Made by a program: the position numbers and the translations under genes. From the NCBI RefSeq assembly GCF_000758325.1, contig NZ_CP009459.1, positions 744,001 to 808,000 on the forward strand: DNA of 64,000 nucleotides, in the 5' to 3' direction. This stretch comes from Cedecea neteri (lineage in GTDB: Bacteria > Pseudomonadota > Gammaproteobacteria > Enterobacterales > Enterobacteriaceae). Positions 9,551-18,246 of this stretch are shown here, in pieces. Each line of letters opens with the position of its first letter. Position 1 is the stretch's first letter. The notes beneath the pieces were generated by a model that ran no database searches, was not told the origin of the DNA, and saw only the letters and a list, made by a program, of their open reading frames with translations.

Positions 9551-10365
9551 TAACGTTCGGCCCCCAAAGCCAGCCCCAATGCGAGCGTATAAAGCCCACC
9601 GTGACGCGGCAATGGCGGCTGCTGGCGGACAAGGGGTTGCCATGCATTTAACCTTTCTGCTCCGGCAGGCCAGGGACCCTCAACATCAGCGTGACTGAAG
9701 GCGATTTCGCCGACGCTGGCCTCCAACTGCTGACAAAGGGCAAGGAAATCCACTGCCTGCCGCTTATCCAGCCAGCCGGAGCGTTCGCGGTTATTGACTG
9801 ATGCCCACAGCCAGTACCCCGGTTCTTCATGAACCAGAAAACGACAATGCGCTGGATAGCAATCCTGGGGCAAGGCGCTCAGAATTTTGTCTCCCGGCGT
9901 TATCGTCCGGGGAAAGAGATTCATGCTGGCAAAAATAGCCTGCAGCGCAGCAATATCAGCCTGTTTAGCCGCCGTCACGGAAAATGACGAATCATCCTCC
10001 AGGTAGTCGTAGCAGAGTTGTTCCGAGGGCATTTGCAACTGGCGAGCCGTCGCACCCGAGATATACTTCTCTTGGGCCGATTCCTGTAACCGCTGTGGAG
10101 GTCTGGGAACCTGACGTTGCAAAACCCTCTGTGCTGGAAAACCAACCCGCAAATGATGACGTACGGGGATTTCTTTACGCCATGCGGCAAGTACCTCGCG
10201 CAGTGTGTCAGGTTCGGGTAACATGCCGTCCGCAAGTGTTTGTTTCGGGAAAGCTAAATACCACCAATGGCGCAACTGCCACCCTTGCCGGTGCCATTGT
10301 ACGGCTGCGGCACGTATGCCCTCCGCCTGAATATCCAGGCCAATCCGCCAACCAGGAAACATCAT
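9550..10365 (-). CDS. hofM: HofM, PilM-like actin-fold protein
   Basis: First gene of hofMNOPQ. It has 271 residues and resembles the cytoplasmic PilM ATPase-fold protein: WRIGLDIQAEGIRAAAVQ at the N-terminus is the phosphate-1 strand and turn. An AAGGAG ribosome site precedes the ATG at 10363-10365 by 9 bases; a second ATG follows directly. It is divergent from mrcA with a 139-bp shared upstream region, as in E. coli. It probably serves as the cytoplasmic platform of the DNA-uptake/pilus apparatus. Confidence 0.88.
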   Translation of the reverse strand: MMFPGWRIGLDIQAEGIRAAAVQWHRQGWQLRHWWYLAFPKQTLADGMLPEPDTLREVLAAWRKEIPVRHHLRVGFPAQRVLQRQVPRPPQRLQESAQEKYISGATARQLQMPSEQLCYDYLEDDSSFSVTAAKQADIAALQAIFASMNLFPRTITPGDKILSALPQDCYPAHCRFLVHEEPGYWLWASVNNRERSGWLDKRQAVDFLALCQQLEASVGEIAFSHADVEGPWPAGAERLNAWQPLVRQQPPLPRHGGLYTLALGLALGAER

Positions 10366-10504
10366 GGTTTCGATCTCCTTATCCGGATGATAAACAGCCT
10401 TGCCCCCGAAACAGTAACGGGTATATCAAAGCTCCTGGCTTGCCTTTATACTACCGCGCGGTTGTTTAGAAACTGCCCAATTGAAACCTGATGGGAAATT
10501 TAAG

Positions 10505-13057
10505 GTGAAGTTCGTAAAGTATTTATTAATCCTTGCAGTCTGTTGCGTTCTGCTGGGAGCTGGCTCGATTTACGGTTTATACAAATACATTGAGCCCCAG
10601 CTGCCCGACGTGGCGACGTTGAGAGATGTGCGACTGCAGATTCCAATGCAGGTTTACAGCGCTGACGGCGAGCTGATCGCTCAGTATGGCGAAAAACGCC
10701 GTATTCCGCTAACCCTGAACCAGATCCCTCCGGTGATGGTTAAAGCGTTTATCGCAACAGAAGACAGCCGCTTTTACGAGCACCACGGCGTTGACCCGGT
10801 GGGCATCTTCCGTGCTGCAAGCGTGGCGCTGTTCTCAGGCCATGCTTCTCAGGGCGCAAGTACTATCACGCAGCAGCTGGCGCGTAACTTCTTCCTTAGT
10901 CCGGAACGCACCCTGATGCGTAAAATTAAGGAAGCGTTTCTTGCGGTTCGCATTGAACAAATGCTGAACAAAGACGAGATCCTTGAGCTCTACCTGAACA
11001 AAATCTACCTCGGTTACCGCGCCTATGGCGTCGGCGCTGCCGCTCAGGTTTACTTCGGCAAAACGGTCGATCAGCTAACCCTGAGCGAGATAGCGGTGAT
11101 TGCCGGGCTGCCTAAAGCGCCGTCAACGTTTAACCCGCTGTACTCTATGGATCGTTCAACGGCACGCCGTAACGTGGTGTTGTCGCGCATGCTGAGCGAA
11201 GGTTACATCAGCCAAAGCCAGTACGATGAAGCGCGCAGTCAGCCGATTGACGCCAGCTATCACACGCCTGAAATCGCCTTCTCCGCGCCATACCTTTCAG
11301 AGCTGGTGCGTCAGGACATGGTCGCCCGCTACGGCGACAAAGCCTACGAAGATGGCTACAAGGTTTACACCACGCTGAGCCGTAAAATTCAGCAGGGTGC
11401 CCAGGATGCCGTTCGCAACAACGTCATGGCCTACGACATGCGACATGGCTACCGCGGCCCGTCCAATGTGCTGTGGAAAGTGGGAGAAAGCGCCTGGGAT
11501 AAGAAAAAAATCACCGATTCACTGAAAAGCCTCCCGGTTTATGGCCCACTCTTCCCGGCGGTTATCACCCGCGCCGTGCCTGATGAAGCAACGGCGATGC
11601 TGGCCGATGGCAGCTCTGTTTCGCTGGGTATGGAAGGCATGCGCTGGGCGCGTCCGTACCGCTCTGACACCGCGCAAGGCGCTACGCCACGCAAAGTGAC
11701 CGACGTAGTACAGGCAGGTCAGCAGATTTGGGTTCGTAAGGTGGATGATGCCTGGTGGCTTAGCCAGGTGCCCGACGTTAACTCGGCGCTGGTTTCGCTC
11801 AATCCACATGATGGGGCCGTACTGGCGCTGGTCGGCGGCTTTGACTTTAACCAAAGTAAGTTCAACCGCGCGACCCAGGCGCTGCGTCAGGTCGGTTCAA
11901 ACATCAAGCCTTTCCTGTATACCGCAGCCATGGACAAGGGCCTGACGCTGGCGAGTATTCTTAATGACGTGCCTATTTCACGCTGGGATGCCGGGGCGGG
12001 TTCCGACTGGCGGCCGAAGAACTCTCCTGCTCAATATGCCGGGCCAATCCGTTTGCGTCAGGGGCTGGGTGAATCCAAGAACGTAGTAATGGTAAGAGCA
12101 ATGCGGGCTATGGGCGTCGATTATGCCGCAGAATACCTGCAGCGTTTTGGCTTCCCGGCAGCGAACATTGTTCATACCGAATCGCTGGCGCTGGGCTCAG
12201 CCTCCTTTACGCCAATGCAGGTTGCTCGCGGTTACTCCGTCATGGCAAACGGCGGCTTCCTGGTTGACCCTTACTACATCACCAAAATCGTCGACGACAC
12301 GGGTAATACCGTATTTGAGACCAAGCCTAAGGTCGCCTGTGCCAGCTGCGATATTCCTGTTATCTACGGCGATACGCCAAAATCAACGGTACTGGAAAAC
12401 CAGGACGTAGAAGACGTTGCCGTTTCGCAAACGCCACAAAACAGCAGCGTACCGATGCCTCAGCTGGAGCAAGCTAACAGCGCTCTGGTGGCGAAAGCAC
12501 AGGGCGAGGAGTATGCGCCACACGTGATCAACACGCCGCTAGCGTTCCTGATCAAAAGTGCGCTTAACAGCAACATTTATGGTGAACCAGGCTGGCAAGG
12601 AACCGGCTGGCGAGCAGGCCGTGATTTGAAACGTAAGGATATCGGCGGCAAAACCGGGACGACAAACAGTTCGAAAGATGCCTGGTTCTCCGGCTACGGC
12701 CCGGGCGTGGTCACGTCGGTCTGGATTGGCTTTGACGACCATCGCCGCGACCTTGGCCGCACCACGGCTTCAGGCGCGATTAAAGATCAGATCTCCGGCT
12801 ACGAAGGCGGCGCAAAGAGCGCCCAGCCCGCCTGGGATGATTTCATGAAAATCGCGCTGGCGGGTGTGCCAGAAGAGCCGATGACGCCACCACCGGGTAT
12901 CGTCACCGTCAATATTGACCGCAGTACCGGGCAGTTAGCCAACGGCGGCAACAGTCGTGAAGAGTATTTCATCGAAGGTACGCAGCCCACGCAGCAAGCC
13001 GTGCATGAAGTAGGCACGACGCTTATCGATAACGGGGAAGAGCACGAGCTGTTCTAA
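10505..13057 (+). CDS. mrcA: Penicillin-binding protein 1a
   Basis: Bifunctional class A PBP that polymerises and crosslinks peptidoglycan at the inner-membrane face. From the GTG at 10505 the protein has 850 residues, the same as E. coli PBP1a; an in-frame ATG 8 codons upstream would add MKPDGKFK, which E. coli lacks. One membrane anchor lies at about residues 6-26. The GT51 glycosyltransferase motif (EDSRFYEHHGVDPVGI...GASTITQQLARN) comes next, then an OB-like insert. The transpeptidase has the SxxK in GSNIKPF near residue 465 and KTGTTN downstream. It is monocistronic, with a terminator 17 bp on. Confidence 0.95.
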   Translation: MKFVKYLLILAVCCVLLGAGSIYGLYKYIEPQLPDVATLRDVRLQIPMQVYSADGELIAQYGEKRRIPLTLNQIPPVMVKAFIATEDSRFYEHHGVDPVGIFRAASVALFSGHASQGASTITQQLARNFFLSPERTLMRKIKEAFLAVRIEQMLNKDEILELYLNKIYLGYRAYGVGAAAQVYFGKTVDQLTLSEIAVIAGLPKAPSTFNPLYSMDRSTARRNVVLSRMLSEGYISQSQYDEARSQPIDASYHTPEIAFSAPYLSELVRQDMVARYGDKAYEDGYKVYTTLSRKIQQGAQDAVRNNVMAYDMRHGYRGPSNVLWKVGESAWDKKKITDSLKSLPVYGPLFPAVITRAVPDEATAMLADGSSVSLGMEGMRWARPYRSDTAQGATPRKVTDVVQAGQQIWVRKVDDAWWLSQVPDVNSALVSLNPHDGAVLALVGGFDFNQSKFNRATQALRQVGSNIKPFLYTAAMDKGLTLASILNDVPISRWDAGAGSDWRPKNSPAQYAGPIRLRQGLGESKNVVMVRAMRAMGVDYAAEYLQRFGFPAANIVHTESLALGSASFTPMQVARGYSVMANGGFLVDPYYITKIVDDTGNTVFETKPKVACASCDIPVIYGDTPKSTVLENQDVEDVAVSQTPQNSSVPMPQLEQANSALVAKAQGEEYAPHVINTPLAFLIKSALNSNIYGEPGWQGTGWRAGRDLKRKDIGGKTGTTNSSKDAWFSGYGPGVVTSVWIGFDDHRRDLGRTTASGAIKDQISGYEGGAKSAQPAWDDFMKIALAGVPEEPMTPPPGIVTVNIDRSTGQLANGGNSREEYFIEGTQPTQQAVHEVGTTLIDNGEEHELF

Positions 13058-13073
13058 CCCAAGCCAAAATAGC

Positions 13074-13098
13074 AAAGGGCCGCTTAGCGGCCCTTTTT
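13074..13098 (+). terminator. mrcA terminator (probably bidirectional)
   Basis: A 10-bp perfect stem (13074-13083 pairs with 13087-13096) has a TTA loop and a T run on the plus strand. A shorter T-rich run on the minus side could also stop nudE transcripts, as the genes converge here. Confidence 0.9.
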
Positions 13099-13117
13099 CA
13101 TTCTTTAGCGGTCAGAT

Positions 13118-13678
13118 TTACAGCCTGCCCTGCTCTTTTAACCATTCCCGGACAAGGAACAACGCGCTGACGTTACGTGCCTCGCTGAAGTCATCTTCAT
13201 TGAGCAAATCCATCATTTTCGCCAGCGGCCACCTTACCTGCGGCAGTTCTTCCGGCTCATCCCCTTCCAGGGATTCGGGATACAGATCTTCCGCAATAAC
13301 AATGTTCATTTTGCTGGAGAAATAGGACGGTGCCATCGTCAGCTTTTTCAGAAACGTTAGCTGGTTCGCGCCAAAGCCCACTTCTTCTTTCAGCTCGCGG
13401 TTTGCGGCCTCAAATACCGTTTCGCCCGGGTCGATCAGCCCTTTAGAGAACCCAAGTTCATAGGATTCTGTGCCAACCGCGTATTCACGGATTAAGATCA
13501 AGTGGTCATCAACAACAGGCACTATCATTACCGCCTCACGGGAAGACGGTTTCATGCGTTCGTAGACGCGGCGAACGCCATTGCTAAATTCCAGATCCAC
13601 CGTTTCGACATTAAACAGCCGTGAACGCGCCACGGTTTCGACATTTAAAATCGTTGGTTTTATTAGTGATTTGCTCAT
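13118..13678 (-). CDS. nudE: NudE ADP compounds hydrolase
   Basis: Nudix hydrolase active on ADP-ribose, NADH and Ap3A. It has 186 residues. The Nudix box GLIDPGETVFEAANRELKEEVGF (around residues 80-102) keeps the catalytic RExxEE. The MAPSYFSSKMNIVIAEDLYPE segment after the box matches E. coli NudE. It is convergent with mrcA and divergent from igaA. A perfect 18-bp palindrome lies 35 bp upstream of the start. Confidence 0.94.
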   Translation of the reverse strand: MSKSLIKPTILNVETVARSRLFNVETVDLEFSNGVRRVYERMKPSSREAVMIVPVVDDHLILIREYAVGTESYELGFSKGLIDPGETVFEAANRELKEEVGFGANQLTFLKKLTMAPSYFSSKMNIVIAEDLYPESLEGDEPEELPQVRWPLAKMMDLLNEDDFSEARNVSALFLVREWLKEQGRL

Positions 13679-14013
13679 GTGGCCGGGATCAACAGTGAAA
13701 GAGGTAAGTTATTGTGCGGCATGCCGCACATATCGTGCAACGAGCATTGGCTATTATTTACATTTTTGTAACGTTTGGCGCGCTAAAACACGTAATCTGA
13801 CCCGCTGTCAAGGCAGGGACTATTGAATAGGAATTTACTTGTATTTCGGACGAAGTCGCTTTGCTAACATTGTGTTACTGTAGGCCGGTCGCCTTAAAAA
13901 TAGCTCAAGTTTGCAGCTTTACCTGCCGATAATGATTTCTGACTTCTTAACCATTTGAAAGGCCGATCTTTTGCCGAGTTTGATGAAAAAGACGATTGTT
14001 TGATGGGGAAAGC
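13679..14013. promoter_or_regulatory. nudE-igaA divergent promoter region
   Basis: This 335-bp AT-richer spacer lies between two divergent genes and so carries both promoters. A perfect 18-bp palindrome (13713-13730, half-site TGTGCGGCA) sits 35 bp from the nudE start. No other clear operator or small gene is visible. Confidence 0.5.
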
Positions 14014-16149
14014 ATGAGCACCTTATTATTTCTGTTAGCTGCTATGCTGGCCTGCGCACTGATAGCCGGATGGCTGATTTGGCGGAGCCTGAAGCTACGT
14101 GCCCAGGTTTCGCACGATCGTTCCTTCTCCGGTGCCACCACGCGTAAACTAACCCCAGAAGAGCGCGTTGCCGTCGAAAATTACCTCGAGCGTTATTCCC
14201 GTTCCCAGGAGCTGATTGGTCCCTCCGGCGCAAGCAATCCACCGCCAAGACTAACGCTCATCGCGCAAAGCAGCACGGTTTTCTCCCTGACCCGGTCGAT
14301 CACTCGCTACGGCCTCTCTGCCGATGACGCCAATAAATGGCGTTATTATCTTGATTCTGTTGAAGTTCATCTGCCGCCGCTCTGGGAACAGTTCATCACC
14401 AACGATAACGACGTAGAGCTGATTCGGACGAGCAGCATCCCGCTGGTGATTTCGCTCAATGGCAATACGCTGCAAAACGATACGCTGGATGTGCAGCAGT
14501 ACGCCCTGGAAGGCTACTCAGGTACTCAGGCCTCCATTCGCGGCGAAGAAAGCGAGCAAATCGAGCTGCTAAACATTCGCCAGGAAACTCAGGAAGAGTA
14601 TTCCCTGAGCCGCCCCGATGGCGTGCGCGAAGCCGCGCTTATTTGCATCGCTTTTATCATGCTGTTCCTGAGTCTCGTGACGCCGTCGGTGTTCCTGCCC
14701 TGGCTGATTGGCGGCGCCGTCCTGCTGATTGTCGCTGGGTTGTGGGGCCTGTTTGCCCCGCCAGCGAAAACGGCATTGCGCGAGATCCACTGCCTGCGCG
14801 GCACCCCAAAACGCTGGGGGCTGTTCGGCGAGTCCGATCAGGAACAGATGAACAACATCTCCCTGGGCATTATCGATCTGGTGTATCCGCCGCACTGGCA
14901 GCCTTTTGTGGCTCAGGATCTGGGGCAGAAAACCGACATTGATATCTACCTTGATCGCCATGTGGTGCGTCAGGGACGATTCCTTTCACTGCATGATGAA
15001 GTGCGTAACTTCCCGCTACAGCACTGGGTGCGTAACCTCCTGATTGCCTCAGGTGCGCTGCTAGTCCTGTTGATGATGACTATTTGGGTGCCGCTGGAAA
15101 TGCCGATCAAACTTAGCGCCTCATGGTTGAAGGGCGCTCAGTCCATCGAAGCCACCAGCGTTGAGGAGTTAGCCAAATACAAGCTGCAGGTAGGCGATAC
15201 GCTGAGAGTGAATGGCACGGGGATGTGTAATATTCAAACCCCAGGCGGTTATCACTCGCGCCAGAACTTCCCATTCACGCCATTCGATTGCTCGCAGATT
15301 ATATGGAATACCGCCCGCCCTCTGCCCTTGCCGGAGTCCGAGATCATGGACAAGGCGGTTGCCCTGACTAAAGCCGTCAGCGGCCAAATCCATCCTCAAG
15401 GGGGAGAAGCTGACAGCAAGGTAAACCCACAGCTCGCAGACGCCATTCAGAAATCAGGCATGGTTCTGCTGGATGATTTTGCCGGGATTGTGAAAAAAAC
15501 TCAGGCACTGTGTACCGCAGAAGAAGAGTGCGTCCGTCTGAAGAATGCGCTAGTAAACCTGGGCAACACCAAAGACTGGGATTCCCTGATCAAACGCGCG
15601 GATTCAGGAAAACTGACCGGGGTGAATGTTTTGCTGCGGCCAGTTAGTGCCGAGTCGCTGGATAACCTGGTGACCACCTCAACCGCTCCCTTCTTTATTC
15701 GTGAAACGGCGCGAGCCGCACAGTCACTAAATAGCCCTGCCCCTGGTGGCTACATCATCATCAACGATGAAGGTGGTGATTTCGTGGACCAGCCGCTGCC
15801 GCCAATGTCGCTGTATGACTTCCCGCCTCAGGAGCAATGGACCGAATTTCAGCGACTGGCGGAAATGCTGCTGCACACTCCGTTCCACGCCGAAGGGATC
15901 ATTACCGGCATCTTTACGGATGCCAACGGTACCCAGCACGTCACCCTGCATCGGATCTCAGACACTCATAGTCTCTGGAGCTACATCGGTATTTCTCTGA
16001 TGCTGATTGCGATGCTGGCCTGCGCTGCAATAAACAGCGTTCTGGCAGTGACTCGCTATCGCCGTGCCAGTACGCGGCTGGCTGAAATTCAGCGCTATTA
16101 TGATAGCTGCTTCAACCCCACACTGACTCCGCCCACGCCGCTGAAGTAG
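14014..16149 (+). CDS. igaA: IgaA, inner-membrane inhibitor of the Rcs phosphorelay
   Basis: Multipass inner-membrane protein that restrains RcsD/RcsC signalling and is essential in wild-type Salmonella and E. coli. It has 711 residues from the ATG at 14014 (MSTLLFLLAAMLACALIAGWLIW). Membrane segments lie at the N-terminus, as a pair near 200-245, one near 345, and one near the C-terminus (SLWSYIGISLMLIAMLACA). Between the last two is a large periplasmic domain with paired cysteines (GTGMCNIQT, PFDCSQI, LCTAEEECVRL). It was formerly yrfF. It heads the run with yrfG, hslR and hslO. Confidence 0.95.
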   Translation: MSTLLFLLAAMLACALIAGWLIWRSLKLRAQVSHDRSFSGATTRKLTPEERVAVENYLERYSRSQELIGPSGASNPPPRLTLIAQSSTVFSLTRSITRYGLSADDANKWRYYLDSVEVHLPPLWEQFITNDNDVELIRTSSIPLVISLNGNTLQNDTLDVQQYALEGYSGTQASIRGEESEQIELLNIRQETQEEYSLSRPDGVREAALICIAFIMLFLSLVTPSVFLPWLIGGAVLLIVAGLWGLFAPPAKTALREIHCLRGTPKRWGLFGESDQEQMNNISLGIIDLVYPPHWQPFVAQDLGQKTDIDIYLDRHVVRQGRFLSLHDEVRNFPLQHWVRNLLIASGALLVLLMMTIWVPLEMPIKLSASWLKGAQSIEATSVEELAKYKLQVGDTLRVNGTGMCNIQTPGGYHSRQNFPFTPFDCSQIIWNTARPLPLPESEIMDKAVALTKAVSGQIHPQGGEADSKVNPQLADAIQKSGMVLLDDFAGIVKKTQALCTAEEECVRLKNALVNLGNTKDWDSLIKRADSGKLTGVNVLLRPVSAESLDNLVTTSTAPFFIRETARAAQSLNSPAPGGYIIINDEGGDFVDQPLPPMSLYDFPPQEQWTEFQRLAEMLLHTPFHAEGIITGIFTDANGTQHVTLHRISDTHSLWSYIGISLMLIAMLACAAINSVLAVTRYRRASTRLAEIQRYYDSCFNPTLTPPTPLK

Positions 16150-16223
16150 CCGCTACGGGTAAACTTTGCGTACCGGGTTGTGCTACCGTGGTACGCTATT
16201 TTCCCTCAATCGAGACTAAAGCT

Positions 16224-16895
16224 ATGTCTGGTGCTATTGCCTGGCAGGACGTGGACACCCTGCTGCTGGATATGGACGGGACCCTGTTGGACCTGGCCTT
16301 CGACAACCATTTCTGGAAAAAGCTGGTGCCGGAAACCCTTAGCCTTCAGCGCGGTATTCCGCTGCAGGACGCCTATGAATTGCTTTCCCGCGAGTACCAC
16401 GCCGTGCAGCATACGCTAAACTGGTACTGTCTCGATTACTGGAGCGAACGCCTCGGGCTGGATATTTGTGGCATGACCACCGAACAAGGGCCAAAAGCCG
16501 CGCTGCGTGAAGATACCGTGCCGTTTCTTGAAGCGGCGAAGGCCAGCGGCAAGCGCCGCATTCTGCTCACCAACGCGCACCCGCATAACCTGGCGGTGAA
16601 GCTTGAGCACACGGGTTTGAACCAGCACCTTGATTTATTACTTTCCACCCACACATTTGGTTATCCGAAAGAAGATCAGCGTTTATGGCAGGCGGTGGCC
16701 GGGCATACCGGATTCGATGCGGCCAGAACCGTCTTTATCGACGACAGCGAAGCGATTCTTGATGCAGCCGCAACGTTTGGGATTCGCTACTGCTTTGGCG
16801 TCCTCAACCCGGATTCAGGTGAAGCGGAAAAAACGTTTGAGCGCCACCCTGGCCTGAGCGATTACCGTAGCCTGATCCCGTCGCTTTCCGCTTAA
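16224..16895 (+). CDS. yrfG: GMP/IMP nucleotidase (HAD family)
   Basis: HAD hydrolase that dephosphorylates purine nucleotides (GMP, IMP) in E. coli. It has 223 residues from the ATG at 16224; an upstream start would add 12 residues without homology. The LLLDMDGTLLDL motif has catalytic Asp16 and Asp18, ILLTNAHPHN is motif II, and FIDDSEAILDAA is motif IV. It lies 74 bp after igaA and 9 bp before hslR, so it is probably co-transcribed with the heat-shock genes. Confidence 0.93.
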   Translation: MSGAIAWQDVDTLLLDMDGTLLDLAFDNHFWKKLVPETLSLQRGIPLQDAYELLSREYHAVQHTLNWYCLDYWSERLGLDICGMTTEQGPKAALREDTVPFLEAAKASGKRRILLTNAHPHNLAVKLEHTGLNQHLDLLLSTHTFGYPKEDQRLWQAVAGHTGFDAARTVFIDDSEAILDAAATFGIRYCFGVLNPDSGEAEKTFERHPGLSDYRSLIPSLSA

Positions 16896-16904
16896 GGAGG
16901 CGTA

Positions 16905-17306
16905 ATGAAAGAAAAAACCGCCGAGGGCGTACGCCTGGATAAATGGCTGTGGGCCGCGCGCTTTTACAAAACCCGTGCGGTGGCGCGGGAAATGGTTGAA
17001 GGCGGGAAAGTGCACTACAACGGCCAGCGCAGTAAGCCGAGTAAACTGGTTGAGCTTCATGCGGTTCTCACGCTACGTCAGGGAAACGACGAGCGCACCG
17101 TAACCGTACTGGGTATCACCGAACAACGCAGGCCAGCCGCGGAAGCCACTCAGCTTTATGAAGAGACGGCGGAAAGCATCGCTAAACGGGAAAAAGTGGC
17201 GCTGGCGCGCAAAATGAACGCGCTGACCATGCCGCATCCCGATCGTCGCCCGGATAAAAAAGAGCGGCGAGATTTGATGAAATTTAAACACGGTGGCGAA
17301 GCGTAA
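16905..17306 (+). CDS. hslR: Hsp15 ribosome-associated heat shock protein
   Basis: Small RNA-binding protein that recognises stalled 50S subunits carrying peptidyl-tRNA and helps recycle them. It has 133 residues. The S4-type RNA-binding fold covers about residues 10-60 (VRLDKWLWAARFYKTRAVAREMVEGGKVHYNG), with a basic C-terminal tail. An AAGGAG site immediately precedes the ATG. It sits between yrfG and hslO, the usual pairing. Confidence 0.95.
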   Translation: MKEKTAEGVRLDKWLWAARFYKTRAVAREMVEGGKVHYNGQRSKPSKLVELHAVLTLRQGNDERTVTVLGITEQRRPAAEATQLYEETAESIAKREKVALARKMNALTMPHPDRRPDKKERRDLMKFKHGGEA

Positions 17307-17333
17307 ATTCGCCGACCAGTAAGAGAGATGACG

Positions 17334-18212
17334 ATGACTCAACACGACCAACTACACCGCTATCTGTTTGAAAACCACGCCGTACGTGGCGAGCTGGTGA
17401 CGGTTTCCGAAACCTGGCAGCAGATCATGGAAAACCATGATTACCCGCAGCCGGTCAAAAAAATTCTGGGCGAACTGCTGGTCGCCACCAGCCTGCTGAC
17501 CGCCACGCTGAAGTTTGACGGCGATATCACCGTTCAGCTTCAGGGCGATGGCCCGATGACGCTGGCCGTGATTAACGGCAATAACAAACAGCAAATGCGC
17601 GGTGTGGCTCGCGTACAGGGTGATATCCCGGCGGATGCTGCATTAAAAGATCTGGTGGGCAACGGTTATCTGGTGATCACCATCTCCCCAAGCGAAGGCG
17701 AGCGCTATCAGGGCGTGGTCGGTCTGGAAGGGGATACGCTGGCCGCCTGCCTGGAAGATTACTTCATGCGTTCCGAGCAGTTGCCAACTCGCCTGTTTAT
17801 TCGTACCGGTGAAGTAGACGGCAAAGCGGCGGCGGGCGGTATGCTGCTGCAGGTTCTGCCGGCGCAAAACGCGGAAACCGACGACTTCAACCATCTTGCG
17901 ACCCTGACCGAAACCATCAAGGCCGAAGAGTTGCTGACGCTGCCGGCGAACGATGTGCTATGGCGCCTGTATCACGAAGAAGAAGTCACGCTGTACGATC
18001 CGCAGGACGTAGAGTTCAAATGCACCTGCTCACGCGAGCGCTGTGCTGACGCGCTGCGCACGCTGCCGGACGAAGAAGTCGACAGCATTCTGGCCGAAGA
18101 CGGCGAAATCGACATGAACTGTGATTACTGTGGCAGCCGCTATGTGTTTGACTCCATGGACATCGCCGCGATCCGCAACAATGCCTCTCCGGCGGATCCG
18201 CAGGTTCACTAA
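17334..18212 (+). CDS. hslO: Hsp33 redox-activated chaperone
   Basis: Holdase chaperone activated by oxidative unfolding. It has 292 residues from the ATG at 17334, matching E. coli exactly; an ATG two codons earlier is less likely. The C-terminal zinc switch keeps four cysteines in CxC (CTCSRERC) and CxxC (CDYCG) arrangement. It is the last gene of the igaA-yrfG-hslR-hslO run and ends at a strong terminator. Confidence 0.96.
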   Translation: MTQHDQLHRYLFENHAVRGELVTVSETWQQIMENHDYPQPVKKILGELLVATSLLTATLKFDGDITVQLQGDGPMTLAVINGNNKQQMRGVARVQGDIPADAALKDLVGNGYLVITISPSEGERYQGVVGLEGDTLAACLEDYFMRSEQLPTRLFIRTGEVDGKAAAGGMLLQVLPAQNAETDDFNHLATLTETIKAEELLTLPANDVLWRLYHEEEVTLYDPQDVEFKCTCSRERCADALRTLPDEEVDSILAEDGEIDMNCDYCGSRYVFDSMDIAAIRNNASPADPQVH

Positions 18213-18218
18213 GTTTGC

Positions 18219-18244
18219 AAAACGCCTCCAATCGGAGGCGTTTC
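18219..18244. terminator. Bidirectional terminator, hslO / yhgE
   Basis: A 9-bp perfect stem (18221-18229 with 18234-18242) has an AATC loop, A run on the left and T run on the right. It serves both convergent genes. Confidence 0.88.
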
Positions 18245-18246
18245 TT

